From a virus, in the IMG/VR virus record IMGVR_UViG_3300040960_002552, positions 1 through 52,189 of that record: a stretch of DNA of 52,189 nucleotides; one strand, given 5' to 3'. A program made the translations under genes and the position numbers. Below the pieces are notes generated by a model. It did no database searches. It had not been told where the DNA came from and saw only the letters and a list, made by a program, of their open reading frames with translations. Below, piece by piece: positions 16,246 to 24,302 of this stretch; the first letter of the stretch is position 1, and each line of letters opens with the position of its first letter.

Positions 16246-17511
16246 CTACGGGTAGACTCCGTTCAGTTGAAGTTCCGTAGACTCAACGATAAACATATCG
16301 AGGCTTGTTTGTCTTACGGACACATTTATCAAATAATCTCCAACTAAGTCAGTCCCGTTAAAGCCCGACGTAGCGGCTAACGAGGTAGGCTGAATGTTTC
16401 GTTCAATATTTAAGCCAGTAGGTGCGGTAGAAGATCCGTTAGTAGTTCCGTTTATACCAACAGTAATCGCTCCGTGTATAGCAGCAGGGAGAGTGAACTG
16501 CCTAGCAGATGCTTGTGCAACAGGAGGGTTAGTGCTATATGCGGCATACTTGTAAGATATGTCTTGTCGTTTTGGACGGGGTAGCAACGTCGAAGAGGAC
16601 AATATGGAGTTTACTTTTGTTTCTGGGTTTGTAGTTAGGGTTCTTTCGATTTTTGTTTTGAAAGGTCCAGAAGAGGGGGCGGTAACCGGGAACTCTGCCG
16701 TGCTGTCTTCACTATATTGCCCTATGTTATCCCCATTAGAATTAGACCCCGTAACCCAAGCAGAAACAAAATCAAAATCTACTGAGTCTAGTCTCTGAGG
16801 AATTCCTTCATACTTTTGAGATCCATAAATAGTCTCAAGATCTCTGTCGGCAATGGTTCCCCCACTATCCTTAATACTCTGATTAATAAGCACATCGTGA
16901 AAATTATTTCCGTGTCTTACTTCATTAGTGTCCCCTGGAGAGTTAGTGATACCTGCGCCCTCAAGGGTATATCCCGAAGGAACGACGGTCTTAGTTACCT
17001 TGATGTTTCCCTCTAGGTTTGCATCATACACGTAATCAACCGTTTGTGGAACTACAAATCTTCTTTGGACTGCTATGTAAATTCCAGATAAAGGATCTCC
17101 CACGCTTTTAATGGTATCCCCCACAAACCCATAGTCTGTAAACACGCTGTCTACTGTTCCGCCGGATGGGGGAGTCAAAGAAGACGGGTAATCGCTCCTT
17201 TTGATGATGTAAGTTCTAGTAAGCTCAGAACCATCCCGAAGCTCGTAATTATACGAATCCTGTGAGTCCCTAGTGGCTGCGTAATAATACCTGTAAAGCT
17301 GCCCCTCCGAACTGTCTTGCTGCACGTAGACAAGTTCATGATTGGGCCATTTAGTAGAGTCGGGATGGCTAGTTCCGTAAGCGGGTATATTCTTCCCCAC
17401 TCTCTGAGTATCTACCGTCTCATAAAATAGAATGTCAGCTACGTTAGGGCTGACAAAAGTAAGAACTCTTTGTCTTTTGGGAGCAGGTTGATTTCCAAAA
17501 TTGACGGGCAT
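16246..17511 (-). CDS. Large putative tail/fibre protein
   Basis: 421 residues with high Ser, Thr, Gly, Asn and Tyr content and a strongly beta-type pattern (LTFVSPNVADILFYETVD, GAITVGINGTTNGSSTAPTG, DYLINVSVRQTSLDMFIVE). This composition is usual for phage tail or fibre subunits. There is no coiled coil or enzyme motif. It sits between the poly-serine products in the tail cluster, so it is the best candidate for a main external tail component, but the assignment rests on composition and location. Confidence 0.6.
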   Translation of the reverse strand: MPVNFGNQPAPKRQRVLTFVSPNVADILFYETVDTQRVGKNIPAYGTSHPDSTKWPNHELVYVQQDSSEGQLYRYYYAATRDSQDSYNYELRDGSELTRTYIIKRSDYPSSLTPPSGGTVDSVFTDYGFVGDTIKSVGDPLSGIYIAVQRRFVVPQTVDYVYDANLEGNIKVTKTVVPSGYTLEGAGITNSPGDTNEVRHGNNFHDVLINQSIKDSGGTIADRDLETIYGSQKYEGIPQRLDSVDFDFVSAWVTGSNSNGDNIGQYSEDSTAEFPVTAPSSGPFKTKIERTLTTNPETKVNSILSSSTLLPRPKRQDISYKYAAYSTNPPVAQASARQFTLPAAIHGAITVGINGTTNGSSTAPTGLNIERNIQPTSLAATSGFNGTDLVGDYLINVSVRQTSLDMFIVESTELQLNGVYP

Positions 17512-17523
17512 ATCTAATCTATA

Positions 17524-17751
17524 TTAAGGCTGATAAGAACCCGATGAACTCGATGAACTCGATGAACCCGATGAACTCGATGAACTCGATGAACCCGATG
17601 AACTCGATGAACCCGAAGGACTCGATGAACTCGATGAACCCGATGAACTCGATGAACTCGATGAACTCGATGAACTCCCCCCACCTCCCGCGTTTCCAAT
17701 TAGTGTGGGGTTATCAACCCCATACAGAGTATTAGCTTTAGTCAACTTCAT
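17524..17751 (-). CDS. 75-residue serine-rich protein
   Basis: The product begins MKLTKANTLYGVDNPTLIGN, then GGGG, then about 45 serines interrupted by single glycines and a proline, and ends GSYQP. The N-terminus could dock to the virion with the serine part exposed. It precedes the 421-residue tail protein by 12 nt on the same strand. The DNA repeat unit (TCGAGTTCA type) differs from the other two poly-serine tracts. Confidence 0.6.
   Translation of the reverse strand: MKLTKANTLYGVDNPTLIGNAGGGGSSSSSSSSSSSSGSSSSSSPSGSSSSSGSSSSSSSSGSSSSSSSSGSYQP
17540..17677 (-). repeat. 9-nt tandem repeat encoding Ser/Gly-Ser (TCGAGTTCA type)
   Basis: The + strand shows GATGAACTC units alternating with GATGAACCC variants. 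The variants change every second or third serine to glycine. In-frame unit, so length variation would not disrupt the gene. Confidence 0.85.
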
Positions 17752-17796
17752 TTCTCGTTGTGTTTAGTTTCCCCCTTTTCTACAAGAAGTGCAAGT

Positions 17797-18555
17797 CTAA
17801 ATGTAGTAAGGCAAGGGGCTTCCATCCTCTATTTGGCGGATAAATTCTCTCATCATAGGGTGTTCCCTATACTTCTCCCACCTCGTCTGTCCTGGGGAGG
17901 GGGGCTTTCCAAAAGATGAACCTCCTCCGTGCTTAGACTCTTTGTCCATTCCTAAGTTGTGAAACTGAATACCCAATTTAGTAGCCTTGGACCTCCTGTA
18001 TTCTTCACTACTAATCCAGTTCTCAAATTTAACTGCGGTGGTTTTCGGAGGGAGCGGGGTGTATTTGCGGTAGTGTTTTAGCATCTTGTAATAACCTGAT
18101 GGGTCAGTCCCAGTCATCCATTCCCCCCAAACTTTCAATGTATCCTCAGAGATAGAAAACTGAGATTTTGGCTGTTCCAGCCTAGCCAGCCTTGATGCAA
18201 ACACATCTTTTAAATCTCTAGTTACAAATACGTTTACCGAATCCACTCCAGTATCTAGCTCCCTAACCCATTTTGCCGCATCCCACTCTTCAAAACCCAA
18301 AACTAATGTCCCCGTTAATTTATCCAAAGGAGTCCTACAAGATTCTGGTAAGTCAGGCATTTCATTTCCTAAGTTAAACCGATTCCCTTTTATATCTGGC
18401 GAAGAATTTACAAAGTTCAAGTAAGTGAGTTGGTCTTCTCCCTCCTCGATTAAAGATGCAATTATCCAGTTCGTAATTGCATGAAGCCCTGACCTTTGAA
18501 GGCCAAATACTCGATACTCCCTTCGATGTTCAAACTTGATGTCCCTTATGTCCAT
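17797..18555 (-). CDS. Sulfotransferase-like protein
   Basis: 252 residues. VFGLQRSGLHAITNWI (about 16-31) fits the 5'-phosphosulfate-binding loop of PAPS-dependent sulfotransferases. VFVTRDLKDVFASRL, with R113 and S121, fits the 3'-phosphate-binding motif. A glycine-rich C-terminal stretch (GGGSSFGKP, then TRWEKY) fits the second nucleotide-binding loop. The enzyme would move sulfate from PAPS to a hydroxyl of a sugar or protein. The acceptor is unknown. It starts 15 nt from the divergent methyltransferase-like gene and lies near a glycosyltransferase, suggesting surface-glycan or virion decoration. Confidence 0.75.
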   Translation of the reverse strand: MDIRDIKFEHRREYRVFGLQRSGLHAITNWIIASLIEEGEDQLTYLNFVNSSPDIKGNRFNLGNEMPDLPESCRTPLDKLTGTLVLGFEEWDAAKWVRELDTGVDSVNVFVTRDLKDVFASRLARLEQPKSQFSISEDTLKVWGEWMTGTDPSGYYKMLKHYRKYTPLPPKTTAVKFENWISSEEYRRSKATKLGIQFHNLGMDKESKHGGGSSFGKPPSPGQTRWEKYREHPMMREFIRQIEDGSPLPYYI

Positions 18556-18570
18556 GTTATAGTTTTCCCC

Positions 18571-19227
18571 ATGATAGTAAACATACTAGAAGATAATCAT
18601 AATATTTCAAAACCATTTAGGGATAAACTAGGCGTCAGTTCGCTAAAATCTAAGCGGATAGAAACTAATAACGCGATGGCTCTCACATCAGCGAGATTAT
18701 CAGAAGTTGCTTGTCTTCTAGCTAAGAAATATAAAATAGACTGCATCATCGAGACGGGAACTTTTCTGGGAAGGGGGACCACAACTTCTTTTGCTTTCAC
18801 AGGACTAGATGTTCACTCTTGTGAGACTAACTGGGTGTCTTACAATAAGGCTCTGGAAAACGTAGGATACCTACCTCATGTGTTCCTCAATCACGCGAAC
18901 TCCCTAGAACGAAAAGACATACCCAGCAACTGGGTTGAGAGAATACAAATTCAAAATGTAGCGGAAGAAGAAAACTGGCTGTCTAAAATACTCCAAGAGA
19001 AAAAAGACCAGCGTGTTATGGTAGGACTTGACTCAGGTGGACCTAACGGACAAAAGGAACTAGGCGTTATCTTAGAAGCTGCAAAAAGAGAGGGCAATAT
19101 AAAATGCCTTATTCTAGACGACCTCGATAGGATCAAACACAAGGAGTCCCCGAAGAGACTGCGTGATGAACTTGGTATAGACGTATATCAAGTCGAGGCG
19201 AGATGGGGCTTCGCAATAATTGACTAG
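18571..19227 (+). CDS. Methyltransferase-like Rossmann protein, paralog 2
   Basis: 218 residues, same length as the protein at 2596-3252 and identical to it at about 145 positions. The run CIIETGTFLGRGTT is unchanged, as are LPHVFLNHAN and LDSGG. That conservation marks the likely active centre. It stands alone on + within the leftward structural operon. A longer in-frame extension upstream overlaps the sulfotransferase start and is not supported, because the two paralogs align from this ATG. Probably a SAM-dependent enzyme acting on a glycan or nucleotide-sugar; that is inference. Confidence 0.65.
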   Translation: MIVNILEDNHNISKPFRDKLGVSSLKSKRIETNNAMALTSARLSEVACLLAKKYKIDCIIETGTFLGRGTTTSFAFTGLDVHSCETNWVSYNKALENVGYLPHVFLNHANSLERKDIPSNWVERIQIQNVAEEENWLSKILQEKKDQRVMVGLDSGGPNGQKELGVILEAAKREGNIKCLILDDLDRIKHKESPKRLRDELGIDVYQVEARWGFAIID

Positions 19228-19261
19228 GGGTTAGCTCCCGCGAACTACCGATCTAACTTTC

Positions 19262-19564
19262 TCAGTTAGCCCGACTGATATTATCTAAGTGCTTCTCAAT
19301 AGCTGAGAACAATTCGGCGCGTTGCTTCTGCTCTTCTGCTTCAATAGTCCTACGATGGAGTGCATCTGCCTCTAGGAAACCTACCCGGTCTTTGTAGCTG
19401 CTGAGTTCCCGCTCAATAGAGGCGAATCGAGCATCAACTTGATCTTGATACTCGCCCCATAGTAGCCAGGAGCAAACACCCAAGACAATGGCGAGTCCGA
19501 AGTAATTTACGGCCCAACGAAGTAGTTCGGGCTTTACCTCAGATACGGCTTGCGCCCAACTCAT
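19262..19564 (-). CDS. Membrane-anchored coiled-coil protein
   Basis: 100 residues: one membrane segment (about 16-37, NYFGLAIVLGVCSWLLWGEY) followed by a long charged helix. The topology resembles an i-spanin or a holin partner, but it is 6 kb from the main lysis set and no lipoprotein frame lies beside it. It could also be a virion membrane-interacting factor. Confidence 0.6.
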   Translation of the reverse strand: MSWAQAVSEVKPELLRWAVNYFGLAIVLGVCSWLLWGEYQDQVDARFASIERELSSYKDRVGFLEADALHRRTIEAEEQKQRAELFSAIEKHLDNISRAN

Positions 19565-19584
19565 GTCAGTCCCTCCTAGTTCCC

Positions 19585-19848
19585 TTAATTAACTGCTTTG
19601 TAAGCAATCACTGACCCAGTGTGGACGGTGAAGGATTTGATGCTTCCCAAGATAGTAAAACCAGCGGGGAAATGGACGTTGGAGTCAATGGTGTCTCCAT
19701 CCAGCGCATCCATCGTAATAGAAGTAAACTTGGTGTTACTGGTGACGCACTGAATAGCGCAGTATTCTCCACTGACTGGGCTTCCCGTCGTGCTAACGAA
19801 AGTTGCGCCGCCCCTACCTGCTGATTGTTTTTCGATGTCGTTTGTCAT
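19585..19848 (-). CDS. Small beta-rich structural protein
   Basis: 87 residues. After a polar N-terminus the rest is beta-type with Gly/Thr (GEYCAIQCVTSNTKFTSITM, FPAGFTILGSIKSFTVHTG). Small proteins of this form near the capsid gene are often head-decoration or spike components. No named family recognised. Confidence 0.55.
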   Translation of the reverse strand: MTNDIEKQSAGRGGATFVSTTGSPVSGEYCAIQCVTSNTKFTSITMDALDGDTIDSNVHFPAGFTILGSIKSFTVHTGSVIAYKAVN

Positions 19849-19859
19849 GTTATCTAAAC

Positions 19860-20177
19860 TTAATACTTAGACGCGTTTTTTTCAACAGCTATAAGGAATC
19901 CCATAGGGCCGTCGTCGCTGTCGTAAACTCCGTCGTCTTCTTCCATAGACTCTCGTTCTTTCTGGCTGTTAACTACATAGTCGCGAACCGAATCAACGTA
20001 AGCGTTAGACAACGTAACTTTAGATTGAACCCATGCTTGGGATAGGAGAGAGCAGTTGGGGTGTTTATCTAAGTGCCTAAGCAGATCCACTACGTTAGCG
20101 TGGATGTTGCGAAGCTGCTGCTCCGCCATCTCCAGATCCTTAACTTCCCCATGATCTTTCTTGTCTGCGTAGTTCAT
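19860..20177 (-). CDS. Helical hypothetical protein of the head cluster
   Basis: 105 residues, mainly helix with a charged acidic patch (MEEDDGVYDSDDGP). Its start codon overlaps the TAA of the preceding gene (TAATG), so translation is coupled. No family recognised. Confidence 0.6.
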   Translation of the reverse strand: MNYADKKDHGEVKDLEMAEQQLRNIHANVVDLLRHLDKHPNCSLLSQAWVQSKVTLSNAYVDSVRDYVVNSQKERESMEEDDGVYDSDDGPMGFLIAVEKNASKY

Positions 20178-21136
20178 TACATATAGTCCCTGTAGATTTT
20201 AAGTGCTAGCTGGTTGTCTGTGAGGCCAGGATTTTCAGCTTTCGCTTTTTTCAAGATCTCCATTTTGCCTTTATCCATAGAAGACACGGGATCGAAGGAA
20301 CTGCCCATGATCATCTTAAACAGGCGACCTGCTTCCTCCTCATTCATATCTGGGACAGGCTCTGCGCGTGGTGTAAGCTTTGCGCGTGGTATAGGCTCTG
20401 CACGGAGTGTAGGCTCTTTGAATAAGGAGTCAGCTTTCTCAGCCGCTTCCTGCTCCACCCCTTGACGAGACTCGTAGTCACCTATACTCTCCTCAAATGC
20501 TTCCTCAAACCCAGCATCCGCGTCTCTTAGGCTTTTCTTGTAGCCCTTCCTTTCAGCTTTCTTCTCAGCCATTTCCTTGTCTTCTCTTGTGGCCCTAGCC
20601 CTAGTATTTCTTAGCTCACGCTCCAGAGATTTTTGGGTAGCTCTATTACGATCATTACGAGCGGCTCGCATAGCCTCTGGGTCGATTCCACCTAGCTCTC
20701 TCTGCAACTGCGCTGTATCGGAGTCTGCAACTGCTTGTTGTTCTGCGAGCCTTTTCTCTACCGCTTCGGTCATGCTCAACCCATATTCCGTTGGGTCATC
20801 TCTCACTTCAAACATACTACCCGCAGGAGCGGACGGGACATTTTCCCCTCTCTTTATCTCTCCCTGCCGAATGTCAAAGCGTTTTTGTTCCTCCGCTTTA
20901 ACCATTTCAGCCAGTGCCTTGAGTCGTTCTTCCGCTATCTTTTTATCAGCGGCATACCTTTCCCGCCCTTCTCTAGTCCCCATAAGGTAGGCGAAGCGTC
21001 CTGATTCTTTTTGAGCTACATCAGGGTTAAATGTTCTAGTTTGAGACTGTTCTTCAACAAAGTTAGTGAGACTATCTGAGTCCAAACTGTTGAGTTTCTC
21101 TTGGATTCGCTTCTTTTGAGCAGTAGTGAAAGACAT
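20177..21136 (-). CDS. Coiled-coil virion-like protein
   Basis: 319 residues from the ATG at 21136; the upstream extension is not supported by spacing. Highly charged, long helices (RATREDKEMAEKKAERKG) and a short repeat of REP/RAEPIPRAKLTPRAEPVP type near 255. It contains SMTEAVEKRLAEQQ, and ends with a folded helical segment. It follows the small capsid-linked gene, so an internal head or ejected protein is likely. No enzyme motif. Confidence 0.6.
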   Translation of the reverse strand: MSFTTAQKKRIQEKLNSLDSDSLTNFVEEQSQTRTFNPDVAQKESGRFAYLMGTREGRERYAADKKIAEERLKALAEMVKAEEQKRFDIRQGEIKRGENVPSAPAGSMFEVRDDPTEYGLSMTEAVEKRLAEQQAVADSDTAQLQRELGGIDPEAMRAARNDRNRATQKSLERELRNTRARATREDKEMAEKKAERKGYKKSLRDADAGFEEAFEESIGDYESRQGVEQEAAEKADSLFKEPTLRAEPIPRAKLTPRAEPVPDMNEEEAGRLFKMIMGSSFDPVSSMDKGKMEILKKAKAENPGLTDNQLALKIYRDYM

Positions 21137-21192
21137 AATAATAGATAGTGATTTTACAGGTAGCCCCATAACAGAGGCTACCTGCAAAAAGT

Positions 21193-21381
21193 TTAGCTGA
21201 ATGTTACGCCGAGGGCTTCTCCAAGCTCCTGGACAGAGATAGTCTTAACCTTCTGCTCAGAGACATCAAAAACTTGAACGAGGTCTGCTCGCGCAACTTT
21301 TTCGGTGTCTGAAACGTCAGCGGTTGTGAGGTCGTCACCCGCAAGGGTTTCGATGGTTGGTGCGTCGTCTAGAGTAGGCAT
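21193..21381 (-). CDS. Small acidic head-associated protein
   Basis: 62 residues, acidic, TIETLAGDDLTTADVSDTEKV followed by a short helix. It lies 68 nt after the major capsid gene and before the coiled-coil protein. Such small products are often head-stabilising or fibre-docking proteins. Function unknown. Confidence 0.55.
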   Translation of the reverse strand: MPTLDDAPTIETLAGDDLTTADVSDTEKVARADLVQVFDVSEQKVKTISVQELGEALGVTFS

Positions 21382-21449
21382 GGCATACTTAGGGTTAGCT
21401 ATAGCAAGAGAGGGGTGGGATTACCACCCCCCTCAAACTAAGCGGGTTA

Positions 21450-22745
21450 TTACGCAGCGGGAGTTGTGGATGTCCGCTTGAACAAGATGACAAAACCGAA
21501 GTCGGTCTTGATTGGCTTCGTCGCGCTGGCGAGAACGCCACGGAAGAAACCGATAGTGCCATCGGGGTTGGTGATCTCGTTAGGGATGTTCGTCCACTTG
21601 AAGTCACCACGGTAGCTAACAGGATCGAAGGAGATACCTTGCGCTCCGCTGAACGGATTCGGGATCTGAGACTCACAAACGTGTGGGTGGATCACGAAAG
21701 CTGCTTCATATTCAGCAGAATCGTAAGCACTGTTTGGAGTGGTCACACCACTGGAAACCGTGTAAGGAAGAACGCGGGTAATCTGATCCGTATTCGCCAG
21801 AGTGAAGCGAGGAGCGAGGTCATCGACAAGGTGATAGAAACCACGGAAGGATTTCTCAACACCGAGGGGTGCGATGAGGTCGCTTACCTTGCTGTTGTTG
21901 TAACGAACATCGTCGCGGAAACCTGCTTCAGTCTGAAGCTGGTAGGAAGCCTCAGAACTCAGCACAAGGCCAAACACGGGGCGTCCGTTCTCACGACCAT
22001 AAGCCTCGCTACCTGCACCCTTGCGGACGAGGTTGAAGTAAGACTTATCGAGGAGAGCGTTAGAGATGTTGCTCGTTGGGACGGTGAAGGAACCAGCAGT
22101 GCCGAGATCGACTGTGCCAGTAAGCTCAGTGCCTTCAAAACCGGACTGAATAGCCGTTCCAGAAGCAACAGCACCGATGTAGCTGTCAGAGACTTTCGAG
22201 AACTCATCACGGTAGCGATTCTCCCAAGTGTATCGGGAAGACTCAGCCATGTTGTCCATGATAGCACGAAGCTGTTCCTGACGGTGAGCGGCGAATCGGA
22301 GGTCTTCCAGCGAGATGCGTGGAGACTCGATCACTGCGCGGTCGATGTTGTATTTTTTAAGCTGCTTGGAGAACTGAACATACGAACGATTGTCGGTAGC
22401 ACCAGTTCCGCGACCACCCTGGACATCATCAGCAGCGTCCTTGAGGGGCTGTCCGAGGTCAGAGGTGTCAAACGCATTAGCGGCAGCATTCAGAGTTCCG
22501 AGTGCAGACCAGTTAACACCAGCAGTATCACCAGCAGAGTCGGTAGTCGGGATAGCCCGGTCATAGACGAGGGTGCTGAGTTGATAGCCCATCCCGTCTG
22601 GGAAGGCAGTTTGCTTCATCAGATCCATCCATGCAGAAGTGTGGAGGGTCCGAGTGTATACGTCTTGGTTGATTCGGTTGGCTTCTTCAGCCAGAATCGT
22701 GTTAATTGCAGTGGTTCCTGCGGAACCGAGGTCAAATGTTGACAT
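21450..22745 (-). CDS. Major capsid protein
   Basis: 431 residues. Composition and layout fit a HK97-fold capsid protein of podovirus type: a helical N-arm (AINTILAEEANRINQDVYTRT), FPDGMGYQL, a central region with AESSRYTWENRYRDEF, and a C-terminal IPNPFSGAQGISFDPVSYRGDFKWTNIP followed by FGFVILFKRTS. The gene directly follows a scaffold-like gene in the leftward order portal, small basic protein, scaffold, capsid. Base composition is visibly less AT-rich than in the flanking spacers, as is common for highly expressed structural genes. Confidence 0.85.
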   Translation of the reverse strand: MSTFDLGSAGTTAINTILAEEANRINQDVYTRTLHTSAWMDLMKQTAFPDGMGYQLSTLVYDRAIPTTDSAGDTAGVNWSALGTLNAAANAFDTSDLGQPLKDAADDVQGGRGTGATDNRSYVQFSKQLKKYNIDRAVIESPRISLEDLRFAAHRQEQLRAIMDNMAESSRYTWENRYRDEFSKVSDSYIGAVASGTAIQSGFEGTELTGTVDLGTAGSFTVPTSNISNALLDKSYFNLVRKGAGSEAYGRENGRPVFGLVLSSEASYQLQTEAGFRDDVRYNNSKVSDLIAPLGVEKSFRGFYHLVDDLAPRFTLANTDQITRVLPYTVSSGVTTPNSAYDSAEYEAAFVIHPHVCESQIPNPFSGAQGISFDPVSYRGDFKWTNIPNEITNPDGTIGFFRGVLASATKPIKTDFGFVILFKRTSTTPAA

Positions 22746-22819
22746 GGTAAGAAAAAATAATTTGGGGTTAGTCCAAACACCTATTTTTTAGATGCCTGTG
22801 TTGTCCAATCAAGGTTTCT

Positions 22820-22847
22820 TAGGACTGCTTATAAGGCCAGAACAACC
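22820..22847. repeat. Direct repeat copy 1 upstream of capsid gene
   Basis: Starts TAGGACT and ends with GGCCAGAACAACC. It matches the copy at 22886-22912 except for the 6-7 nt in the middle and one C/T change. Possible promoter or operator pair. Confidence 0.6.
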
Positions 22848-22885
22848 ACCTAGTTTGGTAAAAGTCGTAGTATTAATTTAAGTAA

Positions 22886-22912
22886 TAGGACTAATTAAAG
22901 GCTAGAACAACC
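22886..22912. repeat. Direct repeat copy 2 upstream of capsid gene
   Basis: Second copy, 65-66 nt from the first, with TAGGACT at one end and GGCTAGAACAACC at the other. Confidence 0.6.
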
Positions 22913-23008
22913 TACTTAAATTAAATTAACTTATAAAAGTTTCCCATATAGTCTTGATTTTGTCAAATAAGCCCACCTTATCTTCCCTCAAATTAAAATA
23001 CCTAATAA

Positions 23009-23046
23009 AAAAGCCCCCAACCCATTACAGGAAGGGGGCTTTTTGT
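23009..23046. terminator. Bidirectional terminator after the scaffold gene
   Basis: AAAAAGCCCCC at the left pairs perfectly with GGGGGCTTTTT at the right around a 15-nt loop. The A and T runs allow termination in both directions. It separates the scaffold gene from the capsid gene on the leftward transcript. Confidence 0.85.
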
Positions 23047-23066
23047 TAATTAGGAGTTAAGTTTTA

Positions 23067-24302
23067 TTAACCAACTCCTGATAGTCTTTGGCTAATGGCA
23101 TCCTCGAAAGAAACATTTGACCCAGCAGAATTAGCAACTCTACCGGAATCCGGCACTGATCCGCTAGTTCCAGGCTCTGCTTCTTCATACTCCGCAAGCC
23201 TGTCGGTGAGGTTTTCTAGTTCTGCTTGCAAGGCACTGTATTCTTTTACCAAGGAGGGCAGCATTTGGGCCGCTACCGCGTTGTAGGCTGCATCCACTGG
23301 GTGGATAACGGCAGGGTCAGTGCCAGCCGCTTTTTCAGTGATTGCATCGAAGTCAATCCCCTCAAATCCAGCCAGAAACGGAACCTTCTCTTTGACTCTC
23401 CCCACTACGTTTCTCGTAACTACTTGGCGTTCTTGCGCTTTCTCAGCCGCTTGTTGGTTCTGCCTCTGCTCCTCCAAGTTTTGAGCTTCATAGTAGGCTT
23501 CCTCCAGGTTATTAATCATATTTGACCTGTGATCCAAGATAGGGTTGATGTCCTCCAACACCCTGTAAATCTTAGCTTTGTCTCTGTCGGAAACATCCTC
23601 TAAGATTTCAGACAATGCCTCATCTTGGTCCTCCCCCTCATCCATAGAGATAACGTCAATAAGCGCATCTGAATCAATGTCGTAATGGTCCGCGACCTGT
23701 TCCGCTTTATTCAATAGCTCAAGAAGAGGCGCAGTAACTGTTTCCTGATAGCTAGTGGTGTTCTCCAAGTCGGTGAACATCTTCTGCTGTTCATACTCAG
23801 CAAGCTGTTCACGCATCGTTTCGATGTCCTCATTATCAACTGCGCCACTCAGTTCTTGAATCTTACTCTCATATTCTGTGGTCCGCTGCCGAAGTTCGTC
23901 CACCTCTGATCGAAGAACCTTTCTTTCCTCTTTGAGTTGCTTAAAACGCCTAGCAGCTTTTGGAGTCCAATCGGCAGTGTCCTGAGTTTCCAAGTCATTG
24001 GTGGGGTCAAAATCATTTTCGGACTCTTCGGACTCTTGAGCTTCTTCCCCCTCCGCTAAAGGCTCAGAGGACTCTTCTTCCGTCTCTGCTTCCGGGGCTT
24101 CAGATTCCGGTTGCGGGACTTGGGGTTCGGATTCGGGAACTTCTGGTTCGGGTTGGGCTTCTTCAACGGGGTTATCCAAGCGGTCTAACGCCTCTTCAAA
24201 TGCTTGCGAGAAAGAGTTTTCCACTCCTCCTACATCAAGGTCTGCTTCATTTAATTGTGGCTCCGACTCTGCGGCGAAGTCCATTACGGCTTGTTCACTC
24301 AT
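23067..24302 (-). CDS. Scaffolding protein
   Basis: 411 residues, very acidic and almost all helical. The first 120 residues are low-complexity Glu/Pro/Ser, followed by long coiled-coil heptads (LKEERKVLRSEVDELRQRT) and a C-terminal region with FLAGFEGIDFDAITEKAA. This fits capsid scaffolding proteins of podoviruses in charge, size and position between portal and capsid genes. It would guide assembly of the procapsid and leave before DNA packaging. Confidence 0.8.
   Translation of the reverse strand: MSEQAVMDFAAESEPQLNEADLDVGGVENSFSQAFEEALDRLDNPVEEAQPEPEVPESEPQVPQPESEAPEAETEEESSEPLAEGEEAQESEESENDFDPTNDLETQDTADWTPKAARRFKQLKEERKVLRSEVDELRQRTTEYESKIQELSGAVDNEDIETMREQLAEYEQQKMFTDLENTTSYQETVTAPLLELLNKAEQVADHYDIDSDALIDVISMDEGEDQDEALSEILEDVSDRDKAKIYRVLEDINPILDHRSNMINNLEEAYYEAQNLEEQRQNQQAAEKAQERQVVTRNVVGRVKEKVPFLAGFEGIDFDAITEKAAGTDPAVIHPVDAAYNAVAAQMLPSLVKEYSALQAELENLTDRLAEYEEAEPGTSGSVPDSGRVANSAGSNVSFEDAISQRLSGVG

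Larger units (their letters stand above)
22746..23066 (-). promoter_or_regulatory. Spacer between scaffold and capsid genes
   Basis: 321 nt without a gene. It holds a bidirectional terminator at its scaffold side and two 27-28-nt direct repeats nearer the capsid gene. On the - strand each repeat contains TTGTTC with an AT-rich hexamer (TATTAC or TAAGAA) 17-18 nt later. Their placement after a terminator fits a strong dedicated capsid promoter, but the hexamers are weak matches. Confidence 0.5.

Noticed and set aside
17514-17699. HRVHRV repeat frame
   Set aside because: Shifted reading of the serine repeat of the 17524-17751 gene.
21639-22742. 367-codon open frame opposite the major capsid gene
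   Set aside because: It is antisense to a clear structural gene and its composition reflects codon bias of the capsid frame.
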